Positions 17,060 through 25,067 of a stretch of 59,952 bases of DNA are shown one piece after another. A program made the translations under genes and the position numbers. Source of the stretch: Kordia sp. (GTDB lineage: Bacteria > Bacteroidota > Bacteroidia > Flavobacteriales > Flavobacteriaceae); assembly GCA_002733415.1 (NCBI GenBank), contig NVVR01000018.1:1-59952 (forward strand). The letters run 5' to 3'. How positions within the stretch are numbered: the first letter of the stretch is position 1; each line of letters begins with the position of its first letter. The notes beneath the pieces were generated by a model. The model ran no database searches, was not told the DNA's origin, and worked only from the letters and a program-made list of their open reading frames with translations.

Positions 17060-18148
17060 GTGAAATACAAATTACATTTATTACTTTTACTATGTATGTT
17101 TTCATTCATAAGTAATGTTTTTGGTCAGCAGGATGTAGGTTTTAAAAAAGCTGATCGTGTTTTAAAAAAACTTGTTCGTAAGAAAAAAGTTCCGGGGATA
17201 GCGATAACAATTACTAAAAACGGGGAAACTCAATTTTCAAAAGGATATGGTTATGCTGATTTGGACAGGGAATTACCAGTTAATCCAGCAACAACAATTT
17301 TTAGAGTAGGTAGTGTTTCTAAGCCTATTTCAGCTACAGGTTTAGCAAAAATGGTAGCTAAAAACCAACTAAAATTAAGTGATTCTATTTATGATTGTGT
17401 ATCATATTTTCCTAAAAAAGAGTATGGATTTACTATAAGGCAATTAGGGGGGCATTTAGCAGGTATAAGAAACTATAAGGACAACGAGTTCATGAATAAC
17501 AAGCCCTTGACCATTAAAGAAGGTGTTTCTTTATTTGAAAATGACACGTTATTATTTCAGCCTGGAAGAGGATATTCGTATACAAGTTATAGTTGGAGCT
17601 TACTTTCTTTAGTAATGCAAGAAGTTGCTCAGAAACCTTTTGAAGATATTATTAACGATGAGGTTTTAGTCCCATTAGGATTAAAAAACACTTTCCCAGA
17701 TAAACAACAAGAGCTAGTTGATAAAGCGATTTTTTATCGTAAAAAAAGAAAAAGAAAATTTATAGAAGCAACACCAGTTCATAATTTTTTTAAATTAGCA
17801 GGAGGTGGTTATTTGTCGACATCAGAGGATATTGCTAAGTTAGGAAATGCCTATTTAACTGATAAATTTCTACCGAATGAGGTAAAAGATAAGTTCACTA
17901 CTTCTCAAAAAATTAAAGAAAATCTTACCTATTACGGAGTGGGGTGGCAAGCAAGTTACGATCATAAAAACCGTCCGTATTTTGGGCATATAGGAAATGG
18001 TTTAGGAGGATATGGTATATTTTATGTGTATCCAAAAGAGAACATAGTAGTATCTATTTTAATGAACTGTTCAAATCCTTATCAGGATGAAAGGTTTTAT
18101 AAAATAATAGACGCAGTATTTGATGAATTGGCAGAGGGTAATAACTAA
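17060..18148 (+). CDS. Exported serine hydrolase (beta-lactamase/DD-peptidase family)
   Basis: A 362-residue protein starting with GTG directly after the tandem repeat; this start yields a signal peptide ending V-F-G-Q (about 1-23). Catalytic Ser85 and Lys88 are in S-V-S-K. The second motif region reads G-Y-S-Y-T-S-Y-S-W, lacking the usual Y-x-N asparagine. The third is H-I-G-N-G-L-G-G. The family (PF00144) includes esterases, D-peptidases and penicillin-binding proteins; the substrate is not predictable. It overlaps the convergent gldA by 4 bases. Expression may depend on read-through or on the repeat, since there is little room for a separate promoter. Confidence 0.9.
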   Translation: MKYKLHLLLLLCMFSFISNVFGQQDVGFKKADRVLKKLVRKKKVPGIAITITKNGETQFSKGYGYADLDRELPVNPATTIFRVGSVSKPISATGLAKMVAKNQLKLSDSIYDCVSYFPKKEYGFTIRQLGGHLAGIRNYKDNEFMNNKPLTIKEGVSLFENDTLLFQPGRGYSYTSYSWSLLSLVMQEVAQKPFEDIINDEVLVPLGLKNTFPDKQQELVDKAIFYRKKRKRKFIEATPVHNFFKLAGGGYLSTSEDIAKLGNAYLTDKFLPNEVKDKFTTSQKIKENLTYYGVGWQASYDHKNRPYFGHIGNGLGGYGIFYVYPKENIVVSILMNCSNPYQDERFYKIIDAVFDELAEGNN

Positions 18149-19038
18149 GTAGTCAGTTCTCTAAACAGCGTTTCTAAGGTCGTGTTTTTGGTGTCGAGCT
18201 TTAAAATTCGAAGCTCATTTTCTTTCGCGAAATCAAAAATCAAGGCACGCATATCTTCTTTGGTGTCAAAAGTAATTTCCCAAGTCATTCCAAAAGTATT
18301 TTTAGCGTCGGTTACATTTGGTAGTCGTTTTAGTAACTGATCTTCAATTCTAAAATCAAACTCAACTTCAATTAGTTGTTCTTGATTGCTTTTTAATTCA
18401 GATAGCGGAGTATCAATAACTAATTCTCCTTTGTTAATTATGATTACCCTATCACAAATGGCTTCAACTTCTTGCATGATATGGGTAGACAAGAATACTG
18501 TTTTGTCTTTACCAAAACTCTTAATTAATTCACGAATTTCAACTAATTGGTTAGGGTCTAGCCCCGTAGTTGGTTCGTCAAGAATAAGTACATCAGGATT
18601 GTGTAATAATGCATTAGCAAGTCCAACACGTTGTCGGTATCCTTTTGAAAGCTGGTTTATTTTTTTATGAGATTCCGTTGCCAAGCCAGTTAAAGAAATT
18701 ACTTCCTCTATTCGCTCTTTTTTCACCTTATAAATATCAGCGTTAAAAGCCAAAAACTCTTTTACATACATTTCTAGGTATAGTGGGTTGTGCTCAGGTA
18801 AATAGCCAACACTTTGTTGTACGTTTTTTTGTTGAGTAGTTACATCAAAGTCATTAACTATTGCGGTTCCTTCAGAACTATTTATATAGGTAGTAAGAAT
18901 TTTCATCATTGTAGATTTTCCAGCACCATTTGGTCCTAGAAACCCAACGATCTCTCCTTTTTTGATTGTAAAAGAAATATTGTTCAACGCTTTTTGATCA
19001 CCGTAAAATTTAGAAATATTCTGTACTGATATTGACAT
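18145..19038 (-). CDS. gldA: Gliding motility ABC transporter ATP-binding protein GldA
   Basis: The ATPase of the GldAFG transporter, needed for gliding in many Flavobacteriia. It has 297 residues. Walker A G-P-N-G-A-G-K-S-T near 34-42, ABC signature L-S-K-G-Y-R-Q-R near 130, Walker B V-L-I-L-D-E-P and switch H-I-M-Q near 190. The C-terminal 90 residues are the domain typical of GldA. gldF and gldG are not adjacent, as is common. Its 3' end overlaps the end of the hydrolase gene by 4 bases. Upstream, AATACC-TAGT-GGTATT (19067-19082) could be an operator. Confidence 0.9.
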   Translation of the reverse strand: MSISVQNISKFYGDQKALNNISFTIKKGEIVGFLGPNGAGKSTMMKILTTYINSSEGTAIVNDFDVTTQQKNVQQSVGYLPEHNPLYLEMYVKEFLAFNADIYKVKKERIEEVISLTGLATESHKKINQLSKGYRQRVGLANALLHNPDVLILDEPTTGLDPNQLVEIRELIKSFGKDKTVFLSTHIMQEVEAICDRVIIINKGELVIDTPLSELKSNQEQLIEVEFDFRIEDQLLKRLPNVTDAKNTFGMTWEITFDTKEDMRALIFDFAKENELRILKLDTKNTTLETLFRELTT

Positions 19039-19110
19039 GTATGATTTTACCTTTTTATATTTAAATAATACCTAGTGGTATTTAAAAAGCTAAAATTAGT
19101 ATAAAAAAAG

Positions 19111-19140
19111 TTGCGTGCAAACAATTTTGTGATACATTTG
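19111..19140 (+). promoter_or_regulatory. Promoter of the pheA leader
   Basis: TTG (19111-19113), 19 bases, then TACATTTG (19133-19140). This is an exact fit to the Bacteroidota TTG-N19-TAnnTTTG pattern. The transcript would begin about 12 bases before the leader-peptide ATG. Confidence 0.7.
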
Positions 19141-19159
19141 TGGTAACAAAACAATTATA

Positions 19160-19243
19160 ATGTTGACACAGAGCACTTGGCAAAGTTTTTATTTTAGCTT
19201 TTACTTTTTTAGTAAGAGTCGAGACTTTACATGTGTTATTTAA
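19160..19243 (+). CDS. pheL: Phe/Tyr-rich leader peptide controlling pheA
   Basis: A 27-residue frame from ATG 19160 to TAA 19241-19243. Codons 10-17 read F-Y-F-S-F-Y-F-F; there is one Trp at position 7 and another Phe at 23. In all, 6 Phe and 2 Tyr occur in a peptide placed between a promoter and an attenuator, in front of prephenate dehydratase. The peptide is inferred to be a sensor: ribosomes stall on Phe/Tyr codons when charged tRNA is scarce. The symbol is by analogy with enteric pheL, not by homology. Confidence 0.75.
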   Translation: MLTQSTWQSFYFSFYFFSKSRDFTCVI

Positions 19244-19299
19244 ATAAAAAATTAAATTAAGTACAGTATATAAAGTCTCGAGAAATCGGGACTTTTTTT
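19219..19299 (+). promoter_or_regulatory. Transcription attenuator of the pheA operon (antiterminator and terminator)
   Basis: Three segments compete. A is TCGAGACTTTA (19219-19229, inside the leader peptide). B is TAAAGTCTCGA (19271-19281), perfectly complementary to A over 11 bases. C is TCGGGACTTT (19286-19295), pairing with B through a GAAA loop and followed by a run of seven T (19293-19299). A:B forms an antiterminator; B:C is an intrinsic terminator. A ribosome stalled on the Phe/Tyr run (19187-19210) leaves A free. One that reaches the stop at 19241 covers A and allows termination. Confidence 0.78.
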
Positions 19300-19347
19300 A
19301 TGCAAAAAAGGGAATCGATTTCAAATGAGCATAAAATGAGCATAACT

Positions 19348-20220
19348 ATGAAAACAAAAATTGCAATACAGGGAATTGAAAGTTCATTCCATCATTTAGC
19401 AGTAAATAAACTGTTAGGAGAAGAAAATATTGAGTTGCTTAAATGCGATTCATTTGAAAAAGTAACGAACTCTTTAGTTGGGTTTAAATCGGATTATGGT
19501 ATTATGGCAATAGAGAATACTATTGCGGGTTCAATTTTACCAAATTACAATTTAATTGACAGTAATGATTTAGTGATTTTGGACGAAGTGTATTTAAATA
19601 TTCAAATGCATTTAATGGCATTGGAGGGAGAGTCAATTCATGATATTAAAGAAGTGCACTCACACCCTGTAGCGTTATTACAATGTAAGGATTATTTAAG
19701 AAAATTCCCGCCACAGTTTAAAATCGTAGAAGGAAAGGATACTGCTTCAGAGGCGAAACGAATTAAAGAGCAAGGGTTAACTGGAGTTGCTGCAATTGCT
19801 GGAGAACAAGTAGCAAAGGAATTTGGATTAAAGATTTTGGATAGTAATATTCAAAGCATGAAAGATAACAAAACAAGATTTGTATTGTTAGGAAGAAAAC
19901 AGGAGTTTACTAATGAAACAAGTAATAAAGCATCACTTAAATTTGAGTTGAATCATGATATAGGAAACTTGTCTAATGTATTACAATTATTCAGTACATT
20001 TAAAATTAACTTGACAAAAATTCAATCGCTTCCTGTTGTAGGGTCACCTTGGCAATATGCTTTTTTTGTAGATGTTTTGTTTGAAGATTATCAGTTGTTT
20101 TCAGAAGTGATAACAATGTTAGAAAAAGCGGTTAAGAGATTAAAGATTCTTGGGATTTATAGAGATAATAAAGAAAATAAAAAAAGTGAAATCATGAATT
20201 TTCTTGAAGAAAACTCATAA
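19348..20220 (+). CDS. pheA: Prephenate dehydratase
   Basis: Converts prephenate to phenylpyruvate in Phe synthesis. I choose the ATG at 19348 (MKTKIAIQGIESSFHH, the usual family start). An in-frame ATG at 19300 abuts the terminator T-run and adds 16 unconserved residues. The catalytic domain spans about 1-180 (A-I-E-N-T-I-A-G-S, H-S-H-P-V-A-L-L-Q-C, T-R-F-V-L). The C-terminal ACT domain covers about 190-270 (N-L-S-N-V-L, T-K-I-Q-S-L-P) and is the expected Phe feedback site. It is first in an operon with the DAHP synthase/chorismate mutase gene. No aminotransferase or prephenate dehydrogenase lies between them. Confidence 0.94.
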   Translation: MKTKIAIQGIESSFHHLAVNKLLGEENIELLKCDSFEKVTNSLVGFKSDYGIMAIENTIAGSILPNYNLIDSNDLVILDEVYLNIQMHLMALEGESIHDIKEVHSHPVALLQCKDYLRKFPPQFKIVEGKDTASEAKRIKEQGLTGVAAIAGEQVAKEFGLKILDSNIQSMKDNKTRFVLLGRKQEFTNETSNKASLKFELNHDIGNLSNVLQLFSTFKINLTKIQSLPVVGSPWQYAFFVDVLFEDYQLFSEVITMLEKAVKRLKILGIYRDNKENKKSEIMNFLEENS

Positions 20221-20282
20221 TTGACAGTGTATTAAATAACATAATTGCCGTTAAGGTGAAATAAATAGAATATCCGTATAAA

Positions 20283-21365
20283 ATGGAAAATAAAAAAGAA
20301 TTAAGAACATGGTTGGATGAAATGCAGTTAACGCATCCGTTAATGATTGCAGGGCCATGTAGTGCAGAGAGTGAAGAGCAAGTATTAAAAATAGCGCACC
20401 AGTTAAAAGATACTGATGCTACTGTTTTGCGTGCAGGAATATGGAAACCACGAACTCGACCGGGGAATTTTGAAGGGGTTGGAGAAATAGGATTAAAATG
20501 GTTGCAAAAAGCAAAAGCTGAAACGGGTATGATGACAGCTACGGAAGTTGCAAATCCCGCGCACGTTGAATTAGCGTTAAAACATGATATTGATGTATTG
20601 TGGTTAGGAGCTAGAACAACAGTAAGTCCGTTTATAGTACAGGAAATCGCTGATGCCTTAAGAGGAACTGATAAAATTGTATTGGTTAAAAACCCTGTTA
20701 ATCCTGATTTGCCTTTATGGTTAGGAGCAGTGGAGCGATTGTATACTTCTGATATTAAGAAGTTAGGAGTAATTCATAGAGGTTTTTCTTCTTTTGAAAA
20801 ATCAAAATACAGGAACAATCCTGAGTGGCAAATACCTATTGACTTACAAAATCGTTTTCCGGATTTGCCGTTGATTTGTGATCCGTCGCACATTGCTGGA
20901 ACAAGGAGTTTGATATTTGATGTTTGTCAAACAGCGTTAGATTTTAATTTTGACGGATTTATGGTAGAGACACATTTTGATCCTGATAATGCATGGTCGG
21001 ATGCAAAACAACAAATTACTCCAGAAACATTGGTGCAAATGATGATAGATCTAAAAGTGAGGAAAAGGCAAGCATCATCGGAAGACTATTTATCAGAACT
21101 GAATAAGCTAAGAGCTAATATTGATATATTAGATGATAAGTTACTAGGGTTGCTTTCTAAAAGAATGGAAGTTGCTGATGGGATTGGTTTGTTGAAAAAA
21201 GAAAATAATGTATCAATATTACAAACCAATAGATGGAATGAAATATTAGGGAAAATGATTCTTCGTGGTGAAGAGAAAGGATTGAGCGAAGAGTTTGTAT
21301 TAAAAATTTACAAAGCAATTCACCAAGAATCAATTAGTCATCAAAAGAAAGTAATAATAAAATAG
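20283..21365 (+). CDS. Bifunctional DAHP synthase / chorismate mutase
   Basis: A 360-residue fusion. The N-terminal part (about 1-255) is a type I beta 3-deoxy-7-phosphoheptulonate synthase: M-I-A-G-P-C-S-A-E-S at 21-30, K-P-R-T-R-P, D-P-S-H-I-A-G, and a metal-binding E-x-H-F-D-P-D. It makes the first committed compound of the shikimate pathway. The C-terminal part (about 270-350, L-R-A-N-I-D-I-L-D-D-K-L-L, K-R-M-E-V) is an AroQ-type chorismate mutase producing prephenate. The gene follows pheA by 62 bases and should share its attenuator, so both ends of the Phe branch would be co-regulated. Confidence 0.95.
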   Translation: MENKKELRTWLDEMQLTHPLMIAGPCSAESEEQVLKIAHQLKDTDATVLRAGIWKPRTRPGNFEGVGEIGLKWLQKAKAETGMMTATEVANPAHVELALKHDIDVLWLGARTTVSPFIVQEIADALRGTDKIVLVKNPVNPDLPLWLGAVERLYTSDIKKLGVIHRGFSSFEKSKYRNNPEWQIPIDLQNRFPDLPLICDPSHIAGTRSLIFDVCQTALDFNFDGFMVETHFDPDNAWSDAKQQITPETLVQMMIDLKVRKRQASSEDYLSELNKLRANIDILDDKLLGLLSKRMEVADGIGLLKKENNVSILQTNRWNEILGKMILRGEEKGLSEEFVLKIYKAIHQESISHQKKVIIK

Positions 21366-21396
21366 ATTACTGAAAAAAACAATGTAGTTTTGTTGT

Positions 21397-22347
21397 ATGA
21401 CAGGAATAGTTTATAAATCTACAGGGAGTTGGTACACGGTAAAAACCGATGATGGAACGATTTATAAATGTAGGATTAAAGGAAAATTCAGACTTAAAGG
21501 TATTAAAAGCACAAATCCAATTGCGGTTGGTGATGTAGTAGGTTTTACTGTTGAGGATAAAAATAACGAGGGAGCAGGTGTAATTCATACTATCCATGAT
21601 AGGATGAATTACATCATTCGTAAGTCGGTAAATTTATCGAAAAGGATACATATTATTGCATCTAATATTGATCAGGTTTTTTTGTTGATTACACTAAATA
21701 ATCCACCTACATTTACCAGTTTTATTGATCGTTTTTTAGCAACTACAGAGGCTTATAATGTAAAGACGGTATTGCTTTTTAATAAGGTAGACACCTATAA
21801 CGAGGAAGAACTACTTGATATTAAATATATGGCAGCGCTGTATAGAAAAATTGGGTATGAATGTGTTGGAGTATCTGCTTTAGAAGAAAGAAATATTGAT
21901 AAAGTTAAAAAGATGATGCTTGGTAAAACAAGTATGTTTGTAGGCCATTCTGGTGTAGGTAAATCTACTTTGGTGAATACTATTGAACCTGGATTGGATA
22001 TTAAAACAAAAGAAATTTCTAGTCAGCATAGTCAAGGACAACATACCACGACATTTGCTGAAATGTTTGACTTGTCATTTGACGCTCGAATTATTGACAC
22101 ACCAGGTATCAAAGGCTTCGGAATTGTCAATATGGAAAAGGAAGAAATAACGGATTATTTCCCAGAGTTTTTCGCCTTAAAAAAAGATTGTAAATTCAAT
22201 AATTGTTTACACATAGAAGAACCACATTGTGCAGTTAAAAAAGCTTTGGAGAATTTGGATGTTGCTTATTCACGTTATAAAAGTTATGTGCAAATGGTTG
22301 AAGGTGATGACGAGCATTATCGAGTTGATGAATTTAAAAATGAATAA
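21397..22347 (+). CDS. rsgA: Ribosome small subunit-dependent GTPase A
   Basis: A circularly permuted GTPase acting late in 30S maturation. It has 316 residues: an N-terminal OB fold (about 1-70), G4 N-K-V-D near 124, G1 G-H-S-G-V-G-K-S-T near 184, G3 D-T-P-G near 234, and a C-terminal zinc motif with C-K-F-N-N-C-L-H and a following P-H-C. It starts about 31 bases after the DAHP synthase gene and is likely part of the same transcript. Confidence 0.96.
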   Translation: MTGIVYKSTGSWYTVKTDDGTIYKCRIKGKFRLKGIKSTNPIAVGDVVGFTVEDKNNEGAGVIHTIHDRMNYIIRKSVNLSKRIHIIASNIDQVFLLITLNNPPTFTSFIDRFLATTEAYNVKTVLLFNKVDTYNEEELLDIKYMAALYRKIGYECVGVSALEERNIDKVKKMMLGKTSMFVGHSGVGKSTLVNTIEPGLDIKTKEISSQHSQGQHTTTFAEMFDLSFDARIIDTPGIKGFGIVNMEKEEITDYFPEFFALKKDCKFNNCLHIEEPHCAVKKALENLDVAYSRYKSYVQMVEGDDEHYRVDEFKNE

Positions 22348-22678
22348 TGAAATTGAAGTAGAACTTGAAGCGTTGATAAAAAAAATCTGTAGCGAAGATA
22401 ATGACGTTGTTACTTCGAGAAGGTAGATTTTTTTCAAAAAACAAGTAAAAATAATGACGAATTAATAATAGTTGTCTTCTCGAACGCAGTCGAAAGGCTC
22501 GAACGGACACAGGGAATTAAATATGTCAATGGTAGTGAGTTTTATGAGAAACGCATAAAAATCAGCTTAATCTCAACTTGATTAGGGGGCGAAAACTTAT
22601 CAAAGGAGAAGAAAAGAATACTTATGCTATTTTTATAAACTTTAAATTGTTTAATTTTTAAATCATTAAATTAAAGTA
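22348..22678. other. Intergenic region rsgA-dtd
   Basis: No convincing gene. It contains a dispersed-type palindromic element near 22475-22505 and an AT-rich run before dtd. A 28-codon frame overlapping the rsgA end (22340-22426) is not supported. Confidence 0.5.
22475..22505. repeat. Short dispersed-type element (TCGAACGCAGTCGAA core)
   Basis: The core TCGAACGCAGTCGAA is an interrupted palindrome. It resembles short intergenic elements of the form TTCGACTGCGTTCGAG that I recall from many Bacteroidota genomes. It occurs once in this window; the repeat nature is from general knowledge. Confidence 0.5.
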
Positions 22679-23131
22679 ATGCGAGTAGTACTCCAGCGTG
22701 TTTCAGAAGCTTCAGTAACAATAGAGAAGACGATTGTTGCAAACATAAATCAAGGATTAGTTATTTTATTAGGGATAGAAAGTGAAGACACTCAGGATGA
22801 TGTTTCATGGTTGGTAGCTAAAGTTTCCAAATTACGTATTTTTTCTGATGAAAATGGATTGATGAATAAGTCGGTTAAAGATGTCAATGGTGACATTATC
22901 CTTGTAAGTCAGTTTACTTTATTTGCAAGTACTAAAAAAGGAAATCGCCCAGGATTTACTCGTTCAGCAAAGCCAGTAACTGCAATTCCACTATATCAGT
23001 CATTTATTAAACAATTAGAATCTGATTTAGAAAAGTCTATTCAGACAGGAGAGTTTGGAGCAGATATGAAAATAGCATTGGTAAATGATGGTCCAGTTAC
23101 GATAACAATAGATTCCAAAAATAAAGAATAG
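22679..23131 (+). CDS. dtd: D-aminoacyl-tRNA deacylase
   Basis: Hydrolyses D-amino acids and glycine mischarged on tRNA. It has 150 residues, the standard length. It shows the N-terminal M-R-V-V-L-Q-R-V-S-E-A-S-V and the catalytic S-Q-F-T-L-F-A near residue 80, with the cross-subunit G-x-P element represented by N-D-G-P-V-T near 140. It lies 331 bases after rsgA. Confidence 0.97.
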   Translation: MRVVLQRVSEASVTIEKTIVANINQGLVILLGIESEDTQDDVSWLVAKVSKLRIFSDENGLMNKSVKDVNGDIILVSQFTLFASTKKGNRPGFTRSAKPVTAIPLYQSFIKQLESDLEKSIQTGEFGADMKIALVNDGPVTITIDSKNKE

Positions 23132-23252
23132 CCTCCTTTTTTTAAAAATACGTTTAAGTTTATCGACTATTTACGTACTTCAACTAATAGTAAGTTGAGA
23201 ACAAAATATTTTTCATACTTTGTTGATTCTTAAATTTATAAGTACAAAAACT

Positions 23253-24392
23253 ATGAAAAACATATACTTAATTGCGTTCTTTTCGGCAATTTTATTTGTT
23301 AGTTGTTCTCATGACGATGATAATCTGGTAATTGAACAACTGAAAACAGGAACTGTAACAGGGAAAGTAGTATCTAATAATGGGGCAGCAGTTGCAAGGG
23401 CATTAGTCTTTCACGATTATAAAGGAGAAATAGTGTATACATACTCTGATACCTATGGTGATTTTAAATTGTCTATTCCTGAAGGAACAGGGAATCTTCA
23501 TATTCAAACCGGAGATGGTAAATTGTTTAGAACGGTATCTTCAGTAACAATCACAGAAGATGAAATGTTAGATTTAACAGCAAGTGCAAATATGGTTTTA
23601 ACCCAACAAGCAAATCTTGCGTATTTATCAGGAGCTTTTGATTCTATTCAAGATTTAGTTGTAGAGATGGGATATTCAATTTCAGAAGTTACTGTAGCGG
23701 ATTTAAGTTCTTCGGATTTGTATAGTCAATATGATGCAGTGTTTTTGAATTGTGACTTAGCAACTTTCGATGAAGCTACTAATGCTAATATGATAAATTA
23801 TGTTGCTAAGGGAGGAAGTCTTTATGCTTCAGATTGGGCAATTGGATATTTTCTTGGGGCGGATACAGAATCTGGGACATCATGTGAAGCAAGGCCAGGA
23901 GGGTTTATAAATGATGATACTATCTGTACTGAAAAGATGGGGTTAAGACCTGAACTATATAATAGCCCAGTTTTATCTGAAGAGTTTCAAACCGTTTTAG
24001 GAAAAACAGAAATGGATATTGATTCTGGTGTGTGGACAATTGTACATGATATCGATAGTGATTTTTGGGAAGTATTAGTTGAAGATACCCTTGGTACTCC
24101 ATTAGTGATAAGGACAAATAATGTAACTAGCTCTGATGTAACACCTTCAAATAATAATGGAGAATGGGTAACTATTTGTCATATCCCACCAGGGAATCCA
24201 AATAATCCTATTACAATTACTATAAATGTGAATGCATTAGATGCGCATCTAGCACATGGGGACACCTTAGGGAGTTGTGATGGTAATCAGTCAGGAAGTG
24301 TATATTACACTACATTTGAAAACCATCAATCTGGGCCGTCTGCAATAGTAGATGTTAAAAAAATATTAGAACATATTATTTTAAGCTTATAA
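23253..24392 (+). CDS. Surface lipoprotein with carboxypeptidase-regulatory and amidotransferase-like domains and an inserted CHIPPGNP module
   Basis: I start at ATG 23253 (379 residues) because it opens a lipoprotein signal, M-K-N-I-Y-L-I then V-S-C-S-H-D-D-D. The acidic residues after Cys18 resemble the flavobacterial surface-lipoprotein export signal. Residues about 30-110 are a CarboxypepD_reg-like sandwich (T-G-K-V-V-S-N-N-G, Y-G-D-F-K-L). Residues about 120-375 resemble a ThuA/glutamine-amidotransferase-like Rossmann domain (D-A-V-F-L-N-C-D, V-A-K-G-G-S-L-Y-A-S-D-W). Between P-L-V-I-R-T and G-S-V-Y-Y-T-T-F lies an inserted stretch with V-T-I-C-H-I-P-P-G-N-P and A-H-L-A-H-G-D, a small motif known from other secreted proteins. 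The function is unknown. Confidence 0.75.
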   Translation: MKNIYLIAFFSAILFVSCSHDDDNLVIEQLKTGTVTGKVVSNNGAAVARALVFHDYKGEIVYTYSDTYGDFKLSIPEGTGNLHIQTGDGKLFRTVSSVTITEDEMLDLTASANMVLTQQANLAYLSGAFDSIQDLVVEMGYSISEVTVADLSSSDLYSQYDAVFLNCDLATFDEATNANMINYVAKGGSLYASDWAIGYFLGADTESGTSCEARPGGFINDDTICTEKMGLRPELYNSPVLSEEFQTVLGKTEMDIDSGVWTIVHDIDSDFWEVLVEDTLGTPLVIRTNNVTSSDVTPSNNNGEWVTICHIPPGNPNNPITITINVNALDAHLAHGDTLGSCDGNQSGSVYYTTFENHQSGPSAIVDVKKILEHIILSL

Positions 24393-24408
24393 TTCTGTTA
24401 AACTTTAT

Positions 24409-24444
24409 AAAAAAGGCTCAAAATATTTGTTTTGAGCCTTTTTT
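24409..24444 (+). terminator. Intrinsic terminator after the surface lipoprotein gene
   Basis: A perfect 15-base stem (24409-24423 with 24430-24444), loop TATTTG, A-run and T-run flanks. Confidence 0.9.
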
Positions 24445-24459
24445 ATGTTCGGAACTTAA

Positions 24460-24467
24460 TATCTTTG
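24460..24467 (+). promoter_or_regulatory. Putative -7 element for the following membrane hydrolase gene
   Basis: TATCTTTG matches TAnnTTTG, 18 bases before the start codon. The nearest TTTTG (24430-24434) is 25 bases upstream, slightly too far for a good -33. Confidence 0.4.
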
Positions 24468-24485
24468 CTGAAAAAATAAAGAATA

Positions 24486-25010
24486 ATGGCATCAGTGTTT
24501 GGACATGCATTAGTTGGGGTAACATTGTCAAAGGTTCTAGATAAAAGCCAAGTAAAGTTGTTATTGATATTGGCAATGATTTCTGCAATACTACCTGATA
24601 TTGATGTATTGGCATTTAAATTTGGTTATGCTTACGAACATTGGCTAGGACATAGAGGGTTTACGCATTCTATATTTTTTGCGATAATTTGGTCAGGAAT
24701 AATGAGTTTGATATTTGGGAAGTCAAAAAAAACAATATTTTTTACCGTATTGTTTTTAGCTACGATATCACATGCAATATTGGATGCAATGACTACTGGA
24801 GGATTAGGAGTTGGTTTTTTTATTCCTTTTGAAAATACACGTTACTTTTTTGGATGTAGACCTATACAAGTGTCACCTATCGGGATTTCAAAATTCTTTT
24901 CTGAATGGGGTGTACGGGTTATATTTAGTGAGTTGCTCTGGATTGGAGTTCCATGTGGGATGGTATTACTTTCTAATATGAGTTTCCGAAAGTATTTAGT
25001 GGTTAAATAA
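24486..25010 (+). CDS. Membrane-bound metal-dependent hydrolase (YdjM/DUF457 family)
   Basis: A 174-residue integral membrane protein. Family histidines and acids are visible: M-A-S-V-F-G-H-A at the start, L-P-D-I-D near 37, H-R-G-F-T-H-S near 57-63, and H-A-I-L-D-A near 99. About four hydrophobic segments. The family (PF04307) is annotated as metal-dependent hydrolase from conserved residues; the activity is not proven. It has its own probable promoter. Confidence 0.9.
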   Translation: MASVFGHALVGVTLSKVLDKSQVKLLLILAMISAILPDIDVLAFKFGYAYEHWLGHRGFTHSIFFAIIWSGIMSLIFGKSKKTIFFTVLFLATISHAILDAMTTGGLGVGFFIPFENTRYFFGCRPIQVSPIGISKFFSEWGVRVIFSELLWIGVPCGMVLLSNMSFRKYLVVK

Positions 25011-25067
25011 AACACAACTAAAATATTTTATATTTTTAATTTTTGTATAAAAAAAACAAACTAACTT

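Noticed and set aside
19300..19347. Upstream ATG as the pheA start
   Set aside because: It begins directly after the terminator T-run and adds 16 unconserved residues; the family start M-K-T-K-I-A-I-Q-G is at 19348.
22340..22426. 28-codon frame overlapping the rsgA 3' end
   Set aside because: Acidic, very short and starting inside rsgA; no sign of its own promoter or conserved motif.
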